From RCIO01 sp035555795 (lineage in GTDB: Bacteria; Pseudomonadota; Alphaproteobacteria; Rhizobiales; Rhizobiaceae): a DNA stretch of 58,322 nucleotides. The notes under the pieces are model-generated. The model was not told where the DNA came from. It made no database searches and was given only the letters and a program-made list of their open reading frames with translations. Below are positions 17,318 to 26,541 of this stretch, piece after piece (position 1 is the stretch's first letter; every line of letters begins with the position of its first letter). The DNA lies in contig DATMGE010000056.1 of assembly GCA_035555795.1 (NCBI GenBank), positions 1 through 58,322 of the forward strand. The letters are read 5' to 3'. A program made the translations under genes and the position numbers.

Positions 17318-18844
17318 CTACCAGATCAGGTCGATGAGGTGATAGGTGACGACCGCCAGCAGCGCCGCCGCCGGCACCGTCGTGAACCAGGCGGCGGCGA
17401 TGGTGCGCACATGCGCCCGCCTGACGAGGCTGCGGCGGCGAACCTCGCTGCGCGGGGCTTTCTTGTCGCGGGCCGGGGGCTGCTGGTCGGCGGCAGTGAT
17501 TCCAGCTGCTTCGCGCGCCTGCTGCCGGCGCAGCATCCGCCGCTCCATATAGGCCCGGCGGCGCGTGGAATTGGCGGTGTACCATTCGCGGAAGAAGCCG
17601 ACGCCGAAGACCGCGCCAACGACGATATGGGTGGAACTGACGGGAAGGCCAAGCCAGGAAGCCACGATGACGGTGGTGGCCGTGGCAAGCGCCACCGCAA
17701 AGGCGCGCATGGGGTTGAGGCGGGTGATCTCGGCGCCGACGATTCGGATGAGCCGGGGGCCGTAGAGGAGCAGGCCGGCGGAAATGCCGAAGGCGCCGAT
17801 CAGCATCACCCAGCGCGGAATCGGGGCGGTCTCGGCGACATCATGATGCAGGATCGTGTCGACGATGGCGGCGAGGGGGCCGACGGCGTTGGACACGTCG
17901 TTCGCACCATGCGCGAAGGACATCAGCGCGGCGGAGCAGATCAACGGAAAATGAAACAGCTGCCGCAGAGACTGGTTGTGGTTGGTGAGGTTGCGCGCCT
18001 GCCGCCGGACCTGCACGGCCGCAAGCGCCCAGGACAGGCCGAACACGCCAATCCCGATCGCCACCACCTGTGCCGTCGGGACCGACATGAACTGCCGCAG
18101 GCCCTTGGTGGCGAGATAGGCGGCGAAAGGGCCCGCCATCAGCGCGATGAACAGGGGCACCCAGCGCTGCGCGGCGGCGAGTTTGTCGTCCTGATAGATC
18201 AGGCATGTCTTGAGCAGGAACAGGATGGCAACCGCAAACAGCGCGCCGATGAAGGGTGCGAATATCCAGCCGCCCGCGATGGAGACGACCGTGGACCAAT
18301 CGACGGCGGAAGCGCCTGCCGCGCCCAGGCCCGCGCCGAAAACGGCGCCGACGATGGAATGAGTGGTGGAGACGGGCGCGCCGATCCATGTCGACAGATG
18401 GATCCAGAGGGCGGCCGAAAACAGCGCCGCCAGCATGAGGCGGACGAATATATCCGGATCGGCAACGCTGCTGCGGTCGACGATTCCTTCCGAAATGGTC
18501 GTAACCACGTCGCTTCCAGCTATGAGGGCGCCGGCAATCTCGCACACGGCGGCCAGAAGCAGCGCGCCCGACATGGTGATCGCCCGCGCGCCGACCGCCG
18601 GCCCGACATTGTTGGTGACGTCGTTGGCGCCGATATTGAGCGCCATGTAGCCGGCCACCGCCGCCGCAACCACCACGATGACGACATATGGCTGGCCGAA
18701 GGCGAAGACCGCGGCGGCGATTGCCGAAAGCGACAGGAACAGGAGCGCAAGCCCGGGCGCCACGAGGCCGCGGGAGAGAAACCCCGCCGCTTCACCGAGT
18801 TTGCCGAATTTGTCGAGATCCTTGTCGAGAGTTTCCTTCCGCAC
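17318..18844 (-). CDS. Inorganic phosphate transporter, PiT family
   Basis: A 508-residue membrane protein carrying the duplicated PiT signature: NIGANDVTNNVGPAVGARA near residue 70 in the first half and FAHGANDVSNAVGPLAA near residue 310 in the second half. GAPVSTTHSIVGAVFGAGLG and LPVSSTHIVVGAVFGVGF follow in the matching positions. The two halves and about 10-12 hydrophobic segments agree with low-affinity phosphate (metal-phosphate) symporters of the inner membrane. The N-terminal ~30 residues and a basic C-terminal stretch (RRRAYMERRMLRRQQ) are hydrophilic. No PhoU-like partner gene (DUF47) is beside it, so it stands alone here. Confidence 0.93.
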   Translation of the reverse strand: MRKETLDKDLDKFGKLGEAAGFLSRGLVAPGLALLFLSLSAIAAAVFAFGQPYVVIVVVAAAVAGYMALNIGANDVTNNVGPAVGARAITMSGALLLAAVCEIAGALIAGSDVVTTISEGIVDRSSVADPDIFVRLMLAALFSAALWIHLSTWIGAPVSTTHSIVGAVFGAGLGAAGASAVDWSTVVSIAGGWIFAPFIGALFAVAILFLLKTCLIYQDDKLAAAQRWVPLFIALMAGPFAAYLATKGLRQFMSVPTAQVVAIGIGVFGLSWALAAVQVRRQARNLTNHNQSLRQLFHFPLICSAALMSFAHGANDVSNAVGPLAAIVDTILHHDVAETAPIPRWVMLIGAFGISAGLLLYGPRLIRIVGAEITRLNPMRAFAVALATATTVIVASWLGLPVSSTHIVVGAVFGVGFFREWYTANSTRRRAYMERRMLRRQQAREAAGITAADQQPPARDKKAPRSEVRRRSLVRRAHVRTIAAAWFTTVPAAALLAVVTYHLIDLIW

Positions 18845-19002
18845 GCGCCCGCGCTCGCCCTATCTTTGTTTCACTGCCCGGCCGCAGGATCGCTAAGCGG
18901 GTCAATGAAGCCCGGAATATTCCAGATACGACGCTTCTGGAAAGATAAAATGACGACGCAACCGCGCGGATACGGGCTTGCAAGCGCCCAATTCCACGAA
19001 GG

Positions 19003-19461
19003 TCAGGCGGCCTGCTGCCGGGAACTGGCGCCGAAACGGACGATGATCTCGCCAAGGTCGCGCTCGGCGACGAGCGTGGCGGCCTCGGCTGGCGCAAACC
19101 AGCGACGCTGGCGCTGGCCCACTTCCGGCCATGTCTCGGCCATGTCGTCCACTTCGAGCGGGAAGACATGCACCTCGCAGCGCCACTCCATGCCCGAATC
19201 CTGCACCTTGCCGTAATAGAAACGCCCGAAAGCGCCCGGCGAAATCGTGCCGGAGAGGCCGGCCTCCTCAAGCGCCTCGCGGGCGGCGGCCTCGTGAAGA
19301 TGCTCGTTCTTTTCCGGCCACCCCTTGGGCAGTACCCAGCGGCCGGTGCCGCGGCTGGTCACCAGCATCACCTCCACGCCGTCCGCACCCATGCGCCAGG
19401 GCAGGGCGGCCACCTGCAGGCGGCATGGCGTGCCGCCGAACAAGGTCCGGATCCTCTCCAT
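19003..19461 (-). CDS. Nudix hydrolase
   Basis: A 152-residue protein if translation starts at the ATG at 19461; a TTG at 19524 in the same frame would add 21 residues but has no better ribosome site. The Nudix box is a perfect match to G-x5-E-x7-REUxEExGU (GWPEKNEHLHEAAAREALEE, then AGL) at residues 47-69. The preceding RGTGRWVLPKG is typical of the family branch related to diadenosine polyphosphate and diphosphoinositol hydrolases. It should hydrolyse a nucleoside diphosphate linked to another moiety in the cytoplasm. Substrate is not predictable. Both neighbours (PiT transporter and gpt) read in the same direction. Confidence 0.9.
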   Translation of the reverse strand: MERIRTLFGGTPCRLQVAALPWRMGADGVEVMLVTSRGTGRWVLPKGWPEKNEHLHEAAAREALEEAGLSGTISPGAFGRFYYGKVQDSGMEWRCEVHVFPLEVDDMAETWPEVGQRQRRWFAPAEAATLVAERDLGEIIVRFGASSRQQAA

Positions 19462-19642
19462 GAGCTGTTTGCGTGTCGTGTAGGAAAGCACGAATGTCGA
19501 TTCCGTTGTTTGCCAGCTTACCAAATCTATGGTTAAGAAGCTGATAATTCAAGCTTATGCCGCGATTGTGCACGCAATTCCCGCGCTGCCCTGGTGACCG
19601 GGCGGCGCATGACTTGCGATCATGTCCGGGTCGGCGCGGCGG

Positions 19643-20140
19643 TCAGCCGTGCTCGCTTTCGGCGATGGGTTTCTGGTAGGCGAATCCCATGTCCCAGGGG
19701 AAGTAGATCCACGTATCCTGTGACACTTCCGTGACGAAGGTGTCGATCATGGGGCGGCCCTTGGGTTTTGCGTAGATCGCGGCGAAATGCGCCCTGGGCA
19801 TCATGGCGCGGACGATCGCCGCCGTCTTGCCGGTATCGGTCAGGTCGTCGATGATCAGAACGCCTTCGCCATCGTTTTCAAGCAGTTCCGGCGATACCTC
19901 CTTCAGGACCTTCAACTCGCCCTGATCGGTATAGTCGTGATAGGAGGCGATGCAGACGGTCTCGATGAGGCGGATGCCAAGCTCGCGCGAGATGACCGCC
20001 GCTGGCACCAGCCCGCCGCGCGTGATGCATACGATGGCGCGCCATTTTCCATTGACGCCGGCAAGGCGCCAGGCGAGCGCGCGGGCGTCGCGGTGGAACT
20101 GGTCCCAGGTGACGGGAAATGCCTTTTCAGGAAGCGACAT
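19643..20140 (-). CDS. gpt: Xanthine (xanthine-guanine) phosphoribosyltransferase
   Basis: A 165-residue purine-salvage enzyme that transfers phosphoribose from PRPP to xanthine or guanine. It resembles E. coli Gpt along its length: VTWDQFHRDARALAWRL at the start, ITRGGLVPAAVISRELGIR, the TVCIASYHDY segment and the PRPP-binding loop VLIIDDLTDTGKTA. The C-terminal QDTWIYFPWDMGF replaces the E. coli QDTWIEQPWDMGV segment. The ATG at 20140 aligns with the E. coli start; an earlier in-frame start would add 22 unrelated residues. Confidence 0.95.
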   Translation of the reverse strand: MSLPEKAFPVTWDQFHRDARALAWRLAGVNGKWRAIVCITRGGLVPAAVISRELGIRLIETVCIASYHDYTDQGELKVLKEVSPELLENDGEGVLIIDDLTDTGKTAAIVRAMMPRAHFAAIYAKPKGRPMIDTFVTEVSQDTWIYFPWDMGFAYQKPIAESEHG

Positions 20141-20226
20141 GCCGGGTGCACTCCGCAGGTTGCGCCCGCCGATGCGGACAGGGAATGCACCCGGGATTAA
20201 CGCCAAAGACGGCGCCGTTGCAAGTG

Positions 20227-20249
20227 GTGCGGCGGGCAGGCCGCCGCAC
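20227..20249. repeat. Perfect 9-bp GC hairpin between gpt and usp genes
   Basis: GTGCGGCGG and its reverse complement around a 5-nt loop. It sits just after the stress-protein stop and before gpt (both minus strand). There is no T-run on either side, so it may slow RNA decay or act as a rho-assisted stop rather than a classical terminator. Confidence 0.45.
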
Positions 20250-20267
20250 GCATGTCGGGCAGTCGCT

Positions 20268-21107
20268 TCAGCGCGACATCAGCGTCGCGACCGGCATGGA
20301 GCGCAGCAGGGTGCGCGTTGCGCTGCCGAAGAAGAACTGTCTCAGCCAGGACTGGCTGAATGCGCCCATGACCAGCAGCCCGACGCCGTTCTCCGCGACG
20401 TGATTTTCAATGACATTGCCGGCATCGACGCCGGCGGATTCGACCGGCGACAGCGTGACCCTGGCGCCATGGCGCGCCAGCGCCTCGGCAATATCTGCGC
20501 CGGACACCACGCCGTCCTGTGAGGCGTCGGTGCGGGGATCGACGCAAAGAATCTCGGTGGACTTCGCCTTGACGATGAAGGGCAGGGCGTCGAAGGCCGC
20601 GCGTGCGGCTTCCGGCGTGCCGTTCCAGGCGACGAGGATGCGCTCGAATGCCGTGTCCACCGCCATCGCATAGGGAACGAAGAGAACGGGCCGGCCGGAT
20701 TCGAAGAGCAGCGCCTCATTGTCGGGCGACCGCGCATAGGTCTCTTCGGGATCCGACTGCTGGACGACGACGAGATCGGCGGCGTGGGCCACCTGCAGCG
20801 CCGACAGGGCGCTGTCGCCGGTGAGGCTCTGCATGGAGCGCCACTCGACGGACTGGCCCTCGCGGCTGGCCCGCGCCTCGAAATGCGCCTTCATGGCGGC
20901 GGCGCGCTTGTCGGCGTCGTCGGCGCTGGACTGGATGAATTCGACGTCGGGGAAGCCCAGCGGCGTTGCAAGCGGAACCGGAAGCGCCTCGGCATGCACG
21001 CCGATGAGATGGGCGGAAAAGCGCTGCGCCAGCGGCAGGGCGGCGTCGAGGACGCGGTCGCTGTCCTTTTCGCCATGAAGCACGGCGAGGATGGTCTTGT
21101 AGTCCAT
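20268..21107 (-). CDS. Tandem universal stress protein
   Basis: A 279-residue cytoplasmic protein made of two UspA-like halves. The first (about 1-145) begins DYKTILAVLHGEKDSDRVLD. The second ends with the family's VMGAFSQSWLRQFFFGSATR followed by TLLRSMPVATLMSR, a form of the ATP-binding G-x2-G-x9-G(S/T) motif. The ATG at 21107 has TGGAGGTG at good spacing. Tandem Usp proteins are typically induced on oxygen limitation, stasis or envelope stress. A TTGA-N6-TCAA box 74 bp upstream of the ATG supports control by an FNR/FixK-type regulator. Confidence 0.9.
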   Translation of the reverse strand: MDYKTILAVLHGEKDSDRVLDAALPLAQRFSAHLIGVHAEALPVPLATPLGFPDVEFIQSSADDADKRAAAMKAHFEARASREGQSVEWRSMQSLTGDSALSALQVAHAADLVVVQQSDPEETYARSPDNEALLFESGRPVLFVPYAMAVDTAFERILVAWNGTPEAARAAFDALPFIVKAKSTEILCVDPRTDASQDGVVSGADIAEALARHGARVTLSPVESAGVDAGNVIENHVAENGVGLLVMGAFSQSWLRQFFFGSATRTLLRSMPVATLMSR

Positions 21108-21180
21108 TTGCACACCTCCAGAACGGCACAAGCCGCAATCGTTGCCTCAGTCAGTCTGTATGCGCAACGCCGGCGTCGCG

Positions 21181-21194
21181 TTGATCGACGTCAA
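21181..21194 (-). promoter_or_regulatory. Candidate FNR/FixK-type box upstream of the stress-protein gene
   Basis: TTGATCGACGTCAA has both half sites (TTGA and TCAA) with 6-bp spacing, as in anaeroboxes bound by FixK, FnrL and relatives in alphaproteobacteria. Its centre is 80 bp upstream of the ATG. A CATACA -10-like hexamer lies 28 bp downstream of the centre, compatible with an activating position near -41. Confidence 0.5.
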
Positions 21195-21309
21195 ATCGCC
21201 CGCTGCGCGCATATTTCCGATGGCGTCGGCCATCGGACGGAAGCGTCATCATTATACGATCTTGCGCCCGAACCCGCACGATCTGTGTGACGCGGCTGGG
21301 CGGGCTCTT

Positions 21310-22056
21310 TCATGCCGTCGGTTGCGGGGCCAGTTCCGCCACCATCGCTTCCACGGCTGCCGTGGCATCCTGCAGCATTTGCGGGTCGCGAGCGCGGACC
21401 ACAAGCTCGGTCCAGAAGGAACCGTCGTGGAATTTCGGATACGAGCCGATGATCGTTTCGGGAAAGGCCTTCTGGATATCGGCGAGCGGACCGCCGATGA
21501 CACCTTCGCCGACCGGGCAGTGGACCGTGGCGGAAAGCAGCTTTGCGCCGGTGCGCAGCGTCGGCACCACATTGTCCAGCATCGCCTGGAATATGGCCGG
21601 GACGCCGGCCATGACGTGGACATTGCCGATGCGGAAGCCCGGCGCGAGCGAGACGGGATTGTCGATATGTTCCGCGCCGACCGGCATCCGCGCCATGCGC
21701 ATGCGCGCCTCGGTGTAGGGGAGGCCGCGCGCCGCATAATTGTCGGCTAGCATCTTATAGGCGCGCGCATCGTAATCGCACGCGACGCCGAAGGCGGCGG
21801 CGATCGAGTCGACGGTGATGTCGTCATGGGTGGGGCCGATGCCGCCGGTGGTGAAGACGTAGGTGTAGCGCGCCCGCAAGGCGTTCACCGCCTCGACGAT
21901 GGCGGCCTCCGTGTCGCCGACGATGCGGACTTCGGCGAGGTCGATGCCGATTGCCGTCATCATGTCGGCGAGGTGGCCGATATTCTTGTCCTTGGTGCGG
22001 CCCGACAGGATTTCGTCGCCGATGACGATCATGGCTGCGGTGACGATCTCGGACAT
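21310..22056 (-). CDS. CinA-like molybdopterin-binding-fold protein (competence/damage-inducible protein A, N-terminal domain only)
   Basis: A 248-residue protein. It has the MoaB/Mog-type fold signature in order: AAMIVIGDEILSGRTKDKN at the start, TTGGIGPTHDDITVDSIAAA near residues 69-88 and VHVMAGVPAIFQAMLDNVV in the second half. Full CinA has an additional C-terminal PncC (NMN deamidase) domain, which is absent here; such short forms are common in alphaproteobacteria. The N-terminal domain of CinA acts on ADP-ribose-type pyrophosphates, but the role of the short form is not clear. The ATG at 22056 aligns with the family start. It is divergent from wrbA. Confidence 0.88.
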   Translation of the reverse strand: MSEIVTAAMIVIGDEILSGRTKDKNIGHLADMMTAIGIDLAEVRIVGDTEAAIVEAVNALRARYTYVFTTGGIGPTHDDITVDSIAAAFGVACDYDARAYKMLADNYAARGLPYTEARMRMARMPVGAEHIDNPVSLAPGFRIGNVHVMAGVPAIFQAMLDNVVPTLRTGAKLLSATVHCPVGEGVIGGPLADIQKAFPETIIGSYPKFHDGSFWTELVVRARDPQMLQDATAAVEAMVAELAPQPTA

Positions 22057-22270
22057 GCGGCAGGTTCCTGCGTGCGATAGGGATGGATTGATAGACCCGC
22101 CGGTGACGGGGCGCAATCGCGCCGGAACAATGGTCGTTCCGGCAAATCCATGCGCTCCCAGCCCGCTGCAAAACGCTTCGGGTGAACGGTGCGTCGCCGG
22201 AACGGGTGATATGCCAATCCTCTAGCCCGGCCTAGATACAGTTCATCGACATGGATTAGGGACAAGGAAG

Positions 22271-22870
22271 ATGGCGAAGATACTGGTGCTCTATTATTCG
22301 AGCTGGGGCCATATGGAACAGATGGCAAAGGCTGCCGCCGAGGGCGCGCGACAGGCCGGCGCGGACGTCACGATCAAGCGCGTGCCCGAACTGGTGCCCG
22401 ACAGCGTCGCAAAGGCCGCATATTACAAGCTGGAACAGGATGCGCCGATCGCCGATCCGCTCGAACTGGCCGATTATGACGGCATCATCTTCGGTGTGCC
22501 GACGCGCTTCGGCAACATGTCCTCGCAGATGAAGAATTTCCTCGATCAGACCGGGTCGCTCTGGGCCAAGGGCGCGCTGGTGAACAAGGTCGGTTCCGTC
22601 ATGGCTTCCACGGCCACCCAGCATGGCGGCCAGGAGACGACCATCATCACCACGCAGATCGTGCTGCAGCATCACGGCATGATCATCGTGCCGCTGTCCT
22701 ACGCTTATGCCGGGCAGTCGGGCGTGGACACGATCCGCGGCGGCTCGCCCTACGGCATGACGACACTGTCGGATTCGGATGGCTCGCGCCAGCCGTCCGC
22801 CCAGGAGCTGGAAGGCGCTACCTATCAGGGCAAGCGCGTGGCCGAGATCACCGCCAAGCTGCACGGCTGA
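22271..22870 (+). CDS. wrbA: NAD(P)H:quinone oxidoreductase, flavodoxin-like (WrbA)
   Basis: A 199-residue tetrameric FMN enzyme that reduces quinones by two electrons and avoids semiquinone radicals. The flavodoxin phosphate loop (YYSSWGHMEQMA) is near residue 10. The WrbA-specific blocks are DGIIFGVPTRFGNMSSQMKN, KVGSVMASTATQHGGQETTI and the GGSPYGMTTLSD segment. Length and motifs match E. coli WrbA closely. GGGACAAGGAAG precedes the ATG. It is followed 27 bp downstream by a strong terminator and is therefore probably monocistronic. Confidence 0.96.
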   Translation: MAKILVLYYSSWGHMEQMAKAAAEGARQAGADVTIKRVPELVPDSVAKAAYYKLEQDAPIADPLELADYDGIIFGVPTRFGNMSSQMKNFLDQTGSLWAKGALVNKVGSVMASTATQHGGQETTIITTQIVLQHHGMIIVPLSYAYAGQSGVDTIRGGSPYGMTTLSDSDGSRQPSAQELEGATYQGKRVAEITAKLHG

Positions 22871-22897
22871 TCCAGAGCATTTGCCGGAACTGCGAGA

Positions 22898-22921
22898 GGG
22901 CGGCATCGATGCCGCCCTTTT
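22898..22921 (+). terminator. Rho-independent terminator of wrbA
   Basis: A perfect self-complementary stem (GGGCGGCAT / ATGCCGCCC with CG at the turn) at 22898-22917, followed directly by TTTT. Confidence 0.88.
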
Positions 22922-22960
22922 GGTAGGGAATCGGGAGTTGCGTGTGGGCTGCGGCCGCGC

Positions 22961-23611
22961 TCAGCCCGCCTTCCCGCTCAGCAGGCCAACCCGCGTTTCC
23001 TTGAACGGGACAAATCCCGGAAGGGCCTCGATCCGCCGAAGCCAGGCCGTGACCGCAGGGTAGGGCTCCAGCGAAATTCCGCCCTCCGGCGCCTTGGCGA
23101 TATAGCTGTAGCCGGCAATGTCGGCGATTGTCGGCGTATCGCCGATGGCGAAGTTGCGCCGGGAAAGCTCGCCATCGAGCACGGTCAGCAGCCGGTTGGC
23201 GGCTGCGCCGGCCTTTTCGTGATCGAAGGGCGCGCCGAAGATATTGGCCATGCGCGCCGCGGCGGGGCCGTAGGCAATCTGGCCGGCGGCCAGCGACAGC
23301 CATTGCTGGACGCGGGCGGCGGAAACCGGGTCCTCGGGAAGCCAGCGCCCGTCATCGTATTTTTTCGCCAGATAGACGAGAATCGCGTTGGAATCGTAGA
23401 GGCAGGCATCGCTGTCCTCGATGACCGGAACCTGGCCGAGCGGATTTCGGGCCAGGAAGTCCGGCTGCTTGTGCGCGCCATGGGCCATGTCGACATCGAT
23501 CAGCGTGAAGGGCAGGTCGAGCAGGGCGAGGAACAGCTGCACCCGGTGCGAATGGCCTGACAGTTCGGCACGGTAGAGCTTGATTGGCTGGGTTGGTTTG
23601 GCGGAAGGCAT
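22961..23611 (-). CDS. Glutathione S-transferase
   Basis: A 216-residue cytosolic GST. The N-terminal thioredoxin-like domain has SGHSHRVQLFLALLDLPF (a Ser at the place where bacterial GSTs carry the glutathione-activating residue) and NPLGQVPVIEDSDACLYDSN, the cis-Pro/Glu-Ser-like glutathione-binding strand. The helical C-terminal domain has GDTPTIADIAGYSYI, the conserved folding motif (N-cap box with Asp). The ATG at 23611 has GGAG seven bases upstream. It converges on wrbA. The substrate is unknown; many such proteins take part in oxidant or electrophile defence. Confidence 0.9.
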   Translation of the reverse strand: MPSAKPTQPIKLYRAELSGHSHRVQLFLALLDLPFTLIDVDMAHGAHKQPDFLARNPLGQVPVIEDSDACLYDSNAILVYLAKKYDDGRWLPEDPVSAARVQQWLSLAAGQIAYGPAAARMANIFGAPFDHEKAGAAANRLLTVLDGELSRRNFAIGDTPTIADIAGYSYIAKAPEGGISLEPYPAVTAWLRRIEALPGFVPFKETRVGLLSGKAG

Positions 23612-23780
23612 GACCGATCTCCTGATTGTCGGAAAGGAGATCGCGATGCCTGTTGCATGCGCCATGGTATCGGCCGTCTGCCGAGCCGGCATGCCGAGCC
23701 CGCTCCCCCCAATCCATCCAACGCCCAAGGCAGGCCACGGTCAACTTCAATTTCCGGCAATCGCGCTGCGACGTCGCGGG

Positions 23781-25214
23781 TCACCAGGCTCCGCGATGTT
23801 CCGGCACGCGCGAGACGAGCGGCAGCGCCGCGATGAGGAGCAATGCGGCGACGGCGTAGACCCATGCCTGGACGTTTCCGGGCTCGGCGGTGCCAGCGAG
23901 GCTTGCCGTGGTTATCGAGATCGTGGCGATCGATCCCGTCTGGAGCGACAGGGTTCGCAGCGCGGCAAGGGTGGAGGATTGTCTCGGCGCAAGCTGAAGG
24001 CCGGCATTGCGGCTGGCCGGGTTGAGCGATCCCATGCCCGCGCCGATCAGGAAGGCTGCGCCGGCCAGCCAGCCATAGGGCGCAATGCCGAATGGCGGCC
24101 GGATGGCAAACAGCATCAACCCGATGGCGATGGCGATGCCGCCGGCATAGATCGGCAGCCTGTGGCCGGTGCGCCGCAGCATCAGCGCCATGGTGATCGA
24201 CATCAGGATGGCGGCGATTCCCTGCGCGACCAGCAGCGTGCCGGCGTTGAAGGCGTCGATTCCGTAGCGGTTCGCGGCATAGAGCGGGGCGAGCGCCACC
24301 GCGCCGATGGTGACGCCGGTGAAGATCATGTTGACGAGATTGACCGCGCCGAAGCTCGGTCCGTGGATCAGGCGCGGCGCGATGAACGGGTCCGAGGAGC
24401 GACCGATATGGCGGAAGAACATCCAGGCCGCGGCGATGCAAAGGACCGCCGGCACCGCGAAGGCGGGCGACAAGGGATCGGCGCCGGTTTCGCCCAGATA
24501 GCTGACGGCGAGCATGAAGGCGAGCAGGCCGCCGGCAAGCAGCCCCATGCCGACGACATCGAGCTTCGGGCGCTCCTTCCCCTGGCGCGGCGGGTCGCGT
24601 GGTATGTAGCGCAAGGCCAGTATCACCACCACGATCCCGATGGGCACGTTGATGAAGAAGGCGCCCCGCCATGTCCAGTAGGTCACGAACAGTCCGCCGA
24701 AGATCGGGCCGATCATGGCGCCGATCGGGAAGATGCTGCCGAAAAGGCTGATGGCGCGGTCGCGGGCGCTGCCGAAATAGTCGACGATGATGCCGGTTGC
24801 CGACGGCGTGAAACCCGCGCCGCCGGCCGCCTGAAGAGCGCGCAGCGCGATCAGCGCGAAGATGTTGTCGGTCAGCCCGCACAGAAGCGATGCGATGGTG
24901 AAGACGATGACGGAGCCCAGAAAAACCCTGCGGCGGCCATAGAGTTCGCTGAGCTTGCCGCTGATCGGCAGCATCACGATGAAGCCGAAGGAATATGCGG
25001 TAAGGGTCCATCCCGCCCAATTGACGGTCGTACCCATCTCATGCTGCAGGGAGTGCAGTATCGTTGCCACGATCGTGGAATCGATCGACATCATCAGCAG
25101 CGTCAGGGCAACGAGAGTGAATACGATGCCGCGGCGGACGGGCTGCGGCGCCTCGGTCGAATCTCCGGATAGGGGGGCGAGGCGGGCATCGTCCCGCGCA
25201 TCGGTGCTTGGCAT
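23781..25214 (-). CDS. MFS multidrug exporter, DHA2 (EmrB/QacA) family
   Basis: A 477-residue inner-membrane transporter with about 14 hydrophobic segments. The first transmembrane segment carries the family's D-S-T motif (MMSIDSTIVATILHSLQHEM). The MFS motif A loop is GKLSELYGRRRVFLGS and motif C is SIFPIGAMIGPIFGG. It should export drugs or toxic metabolites by proton antiport. The ATG at 25214 was preferred over a start 30 codons earlier because the added residues are not conserved in type. It is divergent from a LysR gene 132 bp away, a common arrangement in which the LysR controls the exporter. Confidence 0.92.
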   Translation of the reverse strand: MPSTDARDDARLAPLSGDSTEAPQPVRRGIVFTLVALTLLMMSIDSTIVATILHSLQHEMGTTVNWAGWTLTAYSFGFIVMLPISGKLSELYGRRRVFLGSVIVFTIASLLCGLTDNIFALIALRALQAAGGAGFTPSATGIIVDYFGSARDRAISLFGSIFPIGAMIGPIFGGLFVTYWTWRGAFFINVPIGIVVVILALRYIPRDPPRQGKERPKLDVVGMGLLAGGLLAFMLAVSYLGETGADPLSPAFAVPAVLCIAAAWMFFRHIGRSSDPFIAPRLIHGPSFGAVNLVNMIFTGVTIGAVALAPLYAANRYGIDAFNAGTLLVAQGIAAILMSITMALMLRRTGHRLPIYAGGIAIAIGLMLFAIRPPFGIAPYGWLAGAAFLIGAGMGSLNPASRNAGLQLAPRQSSTLAALRTLSLQTGSIATISITTASLAGTAEPGNVQAWVYAVAALLLIAALPLVSRVPEHRGAW

Positions 25215-25346
25215 GTTTCTCACAATCGATGTCCTGTAGAAGCCGGATCGCCGGGACGAGTCAAGCGGGCGCGGCCATACGAGATTGACCGGGAGAATGC
25301 GCAATGCCTATCTGGCGGGGCAAGCAGGTCTGGCACGCGATCCGCA

Positions 25347-26294
25347 TTGGAGCCTCCCATCAATAACAGGCAGCTACTCTATTTCGTGAAGGTGGTGGAA
25401 GCGGGAAGCCTGACGGCGGCGGCCGACCAGTTGCGCATCGCGCAGCCGGCGCTGGGGCTCCAGATCCGCAACCTGGAGGAAGATCTCGGCGTCGCGCTGA
25501 TCGTGCGTCATTCGCGCGGCATCGAGCCAACAGCGGCGGGCGCGCTGCTCTTCGAGCGCTCGCGGGCCATCCTCCAGGCGATGGAGGACGTGCAGCAGGA
25601 GATCAAGAACTTCGCCGGCGGCATGCAGGAGGCGATACGCTTCGGCATCACGCCCAGCGCCATGCGGCTTCTTGGCCCCGATCTGCTGCTGGAGGCGAGG
25701 CAGATGATGCCGGACGTCTTCTTCAGCCTCGTGGAAGAACTCAGCTTCAGCCTGGTCGCCACATTGGAAGCCGGCGATCTCGATGCGGCCTTCACCTACC
25801 AGAATACGGACCGTAACAGGATCACCGGCCGGCCGATCATGGAGGAGGACCTGTTGCTCATCTCCTCGCCCGAGCTCGACGATTCGTCCGAGCCGGTTTC
25901 CTTCACCGAGGCGGCGCGCAGGGACCTTGTGCTGGCGGGCCCGCGCGACGTCATCCGCCGCCTGGCGGAGGAAACGGCGGAGAGGCTGTCTGTGCCGCTG
26001 AACGTGATCTATGAGGCGCAATCCGTGCCGGCGACGCGCAACCTCATCGAAAAGGGTCTCGCCAGCGGCATCATGCCCTACGGCTCCGTTGTCGGCGAGC
26101 TCGATTCAGGCACGCTCTGCGCCCGCCCGATCATCGAGCCGGAACTTATACGCACGCTCTATTTCGTGCGCCGCGCCCGCATCACGCCCTTGCAGTCGGA
26201 ACGGGCCTTCGCGCTCTTTGTCGAGCGGGCGATCGAGACGCTGACGGAACGCCTTGGCGAACATTGCCGGCCGCTTGGCCGGCCCCGGAGATAG
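25347..26294 (+). CDS. LysR-family transcriptional regulator
   Basis: A 315-residue regulator. The N-terminal winged helix is clear: NNRQLLYFVKVVEAGSLTAA, then ADQLRIAQPALGLQIRNLEE, then a wing ending in TAAGALLFERSRAILQ. The rest is the periplasmic-binding-like effector domain. Translation seems to start at a TTG (25347) since no ATG or GTG precedes the helix in frame; no good ribosome site is visible, so the start is uncertain. It is divergent from the MFS exporter gene and upstream of the demethylase/ABC cluster on the same strand, so it could control either. This LysR branch (NAC/aromatic type) usually responds to small organic acids. Confidence 0.9.
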   Translation: MEPPINNRQLLYFVKVVEAGSLTAAADQLRIAQPALGLQIRNLEEDLGVALIVRHSRGIEPTAAGALLFERSRAILQAMEDVQQEIKNFAGGMQEAIRFGITPSAMRLLGPDLLLEARQMMPDVFFSLVEELSFSLVATLEAGDLDAAFTYQNTDRNRITGRPIMEEDLLLISSPELDDSSEPVSFTEAARRDLVLAGPRDVIRRLAEETAERLSVPLNVIYEAQSVPATRNLIEKGLASGIMPYGSVVGELDSGTLCARPIIEPELIRTLYFVRRARITPLQSERAFALFVERAIETLTERLGEHCRPLGRPRR

Positions 26295-26541
26295 CGGCAC
26301 CCGCGCCGCCATATCGTTATCGTCATTCAGCCATGCCGCTTTTGTTTTGGACCTTCCGCAGCCGGTTGCCTAGGGTTTGATCGTCGCTCGGCTCCGGTCG
26401 AGGCGTGAATTCTGGTGGAGGAGGAATCCCGGCAGTCGAGCAGCGAAAGCACGCGCTTTCGCGGGTGCACATCCGTGCCCGCTCTCAAGCGGATCGGCCC
26501 GGGATCATGGCGTCAAATTTCCATTTTGGAGGAGCCGAAGA

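Noticed and set aside
17297..19216. 639-codon open frame on the plus strand opposite the PiT gene
   Set aside because: Charge-rich antisense translation of a transporter gene with two clear PiT signatures.
23580..25172. 530-codon open frame on the plus strand opposite the MFS gene
   Set aside because: No hydrophobic pattern or motif; it mirrors a clear 14-segment transporter.
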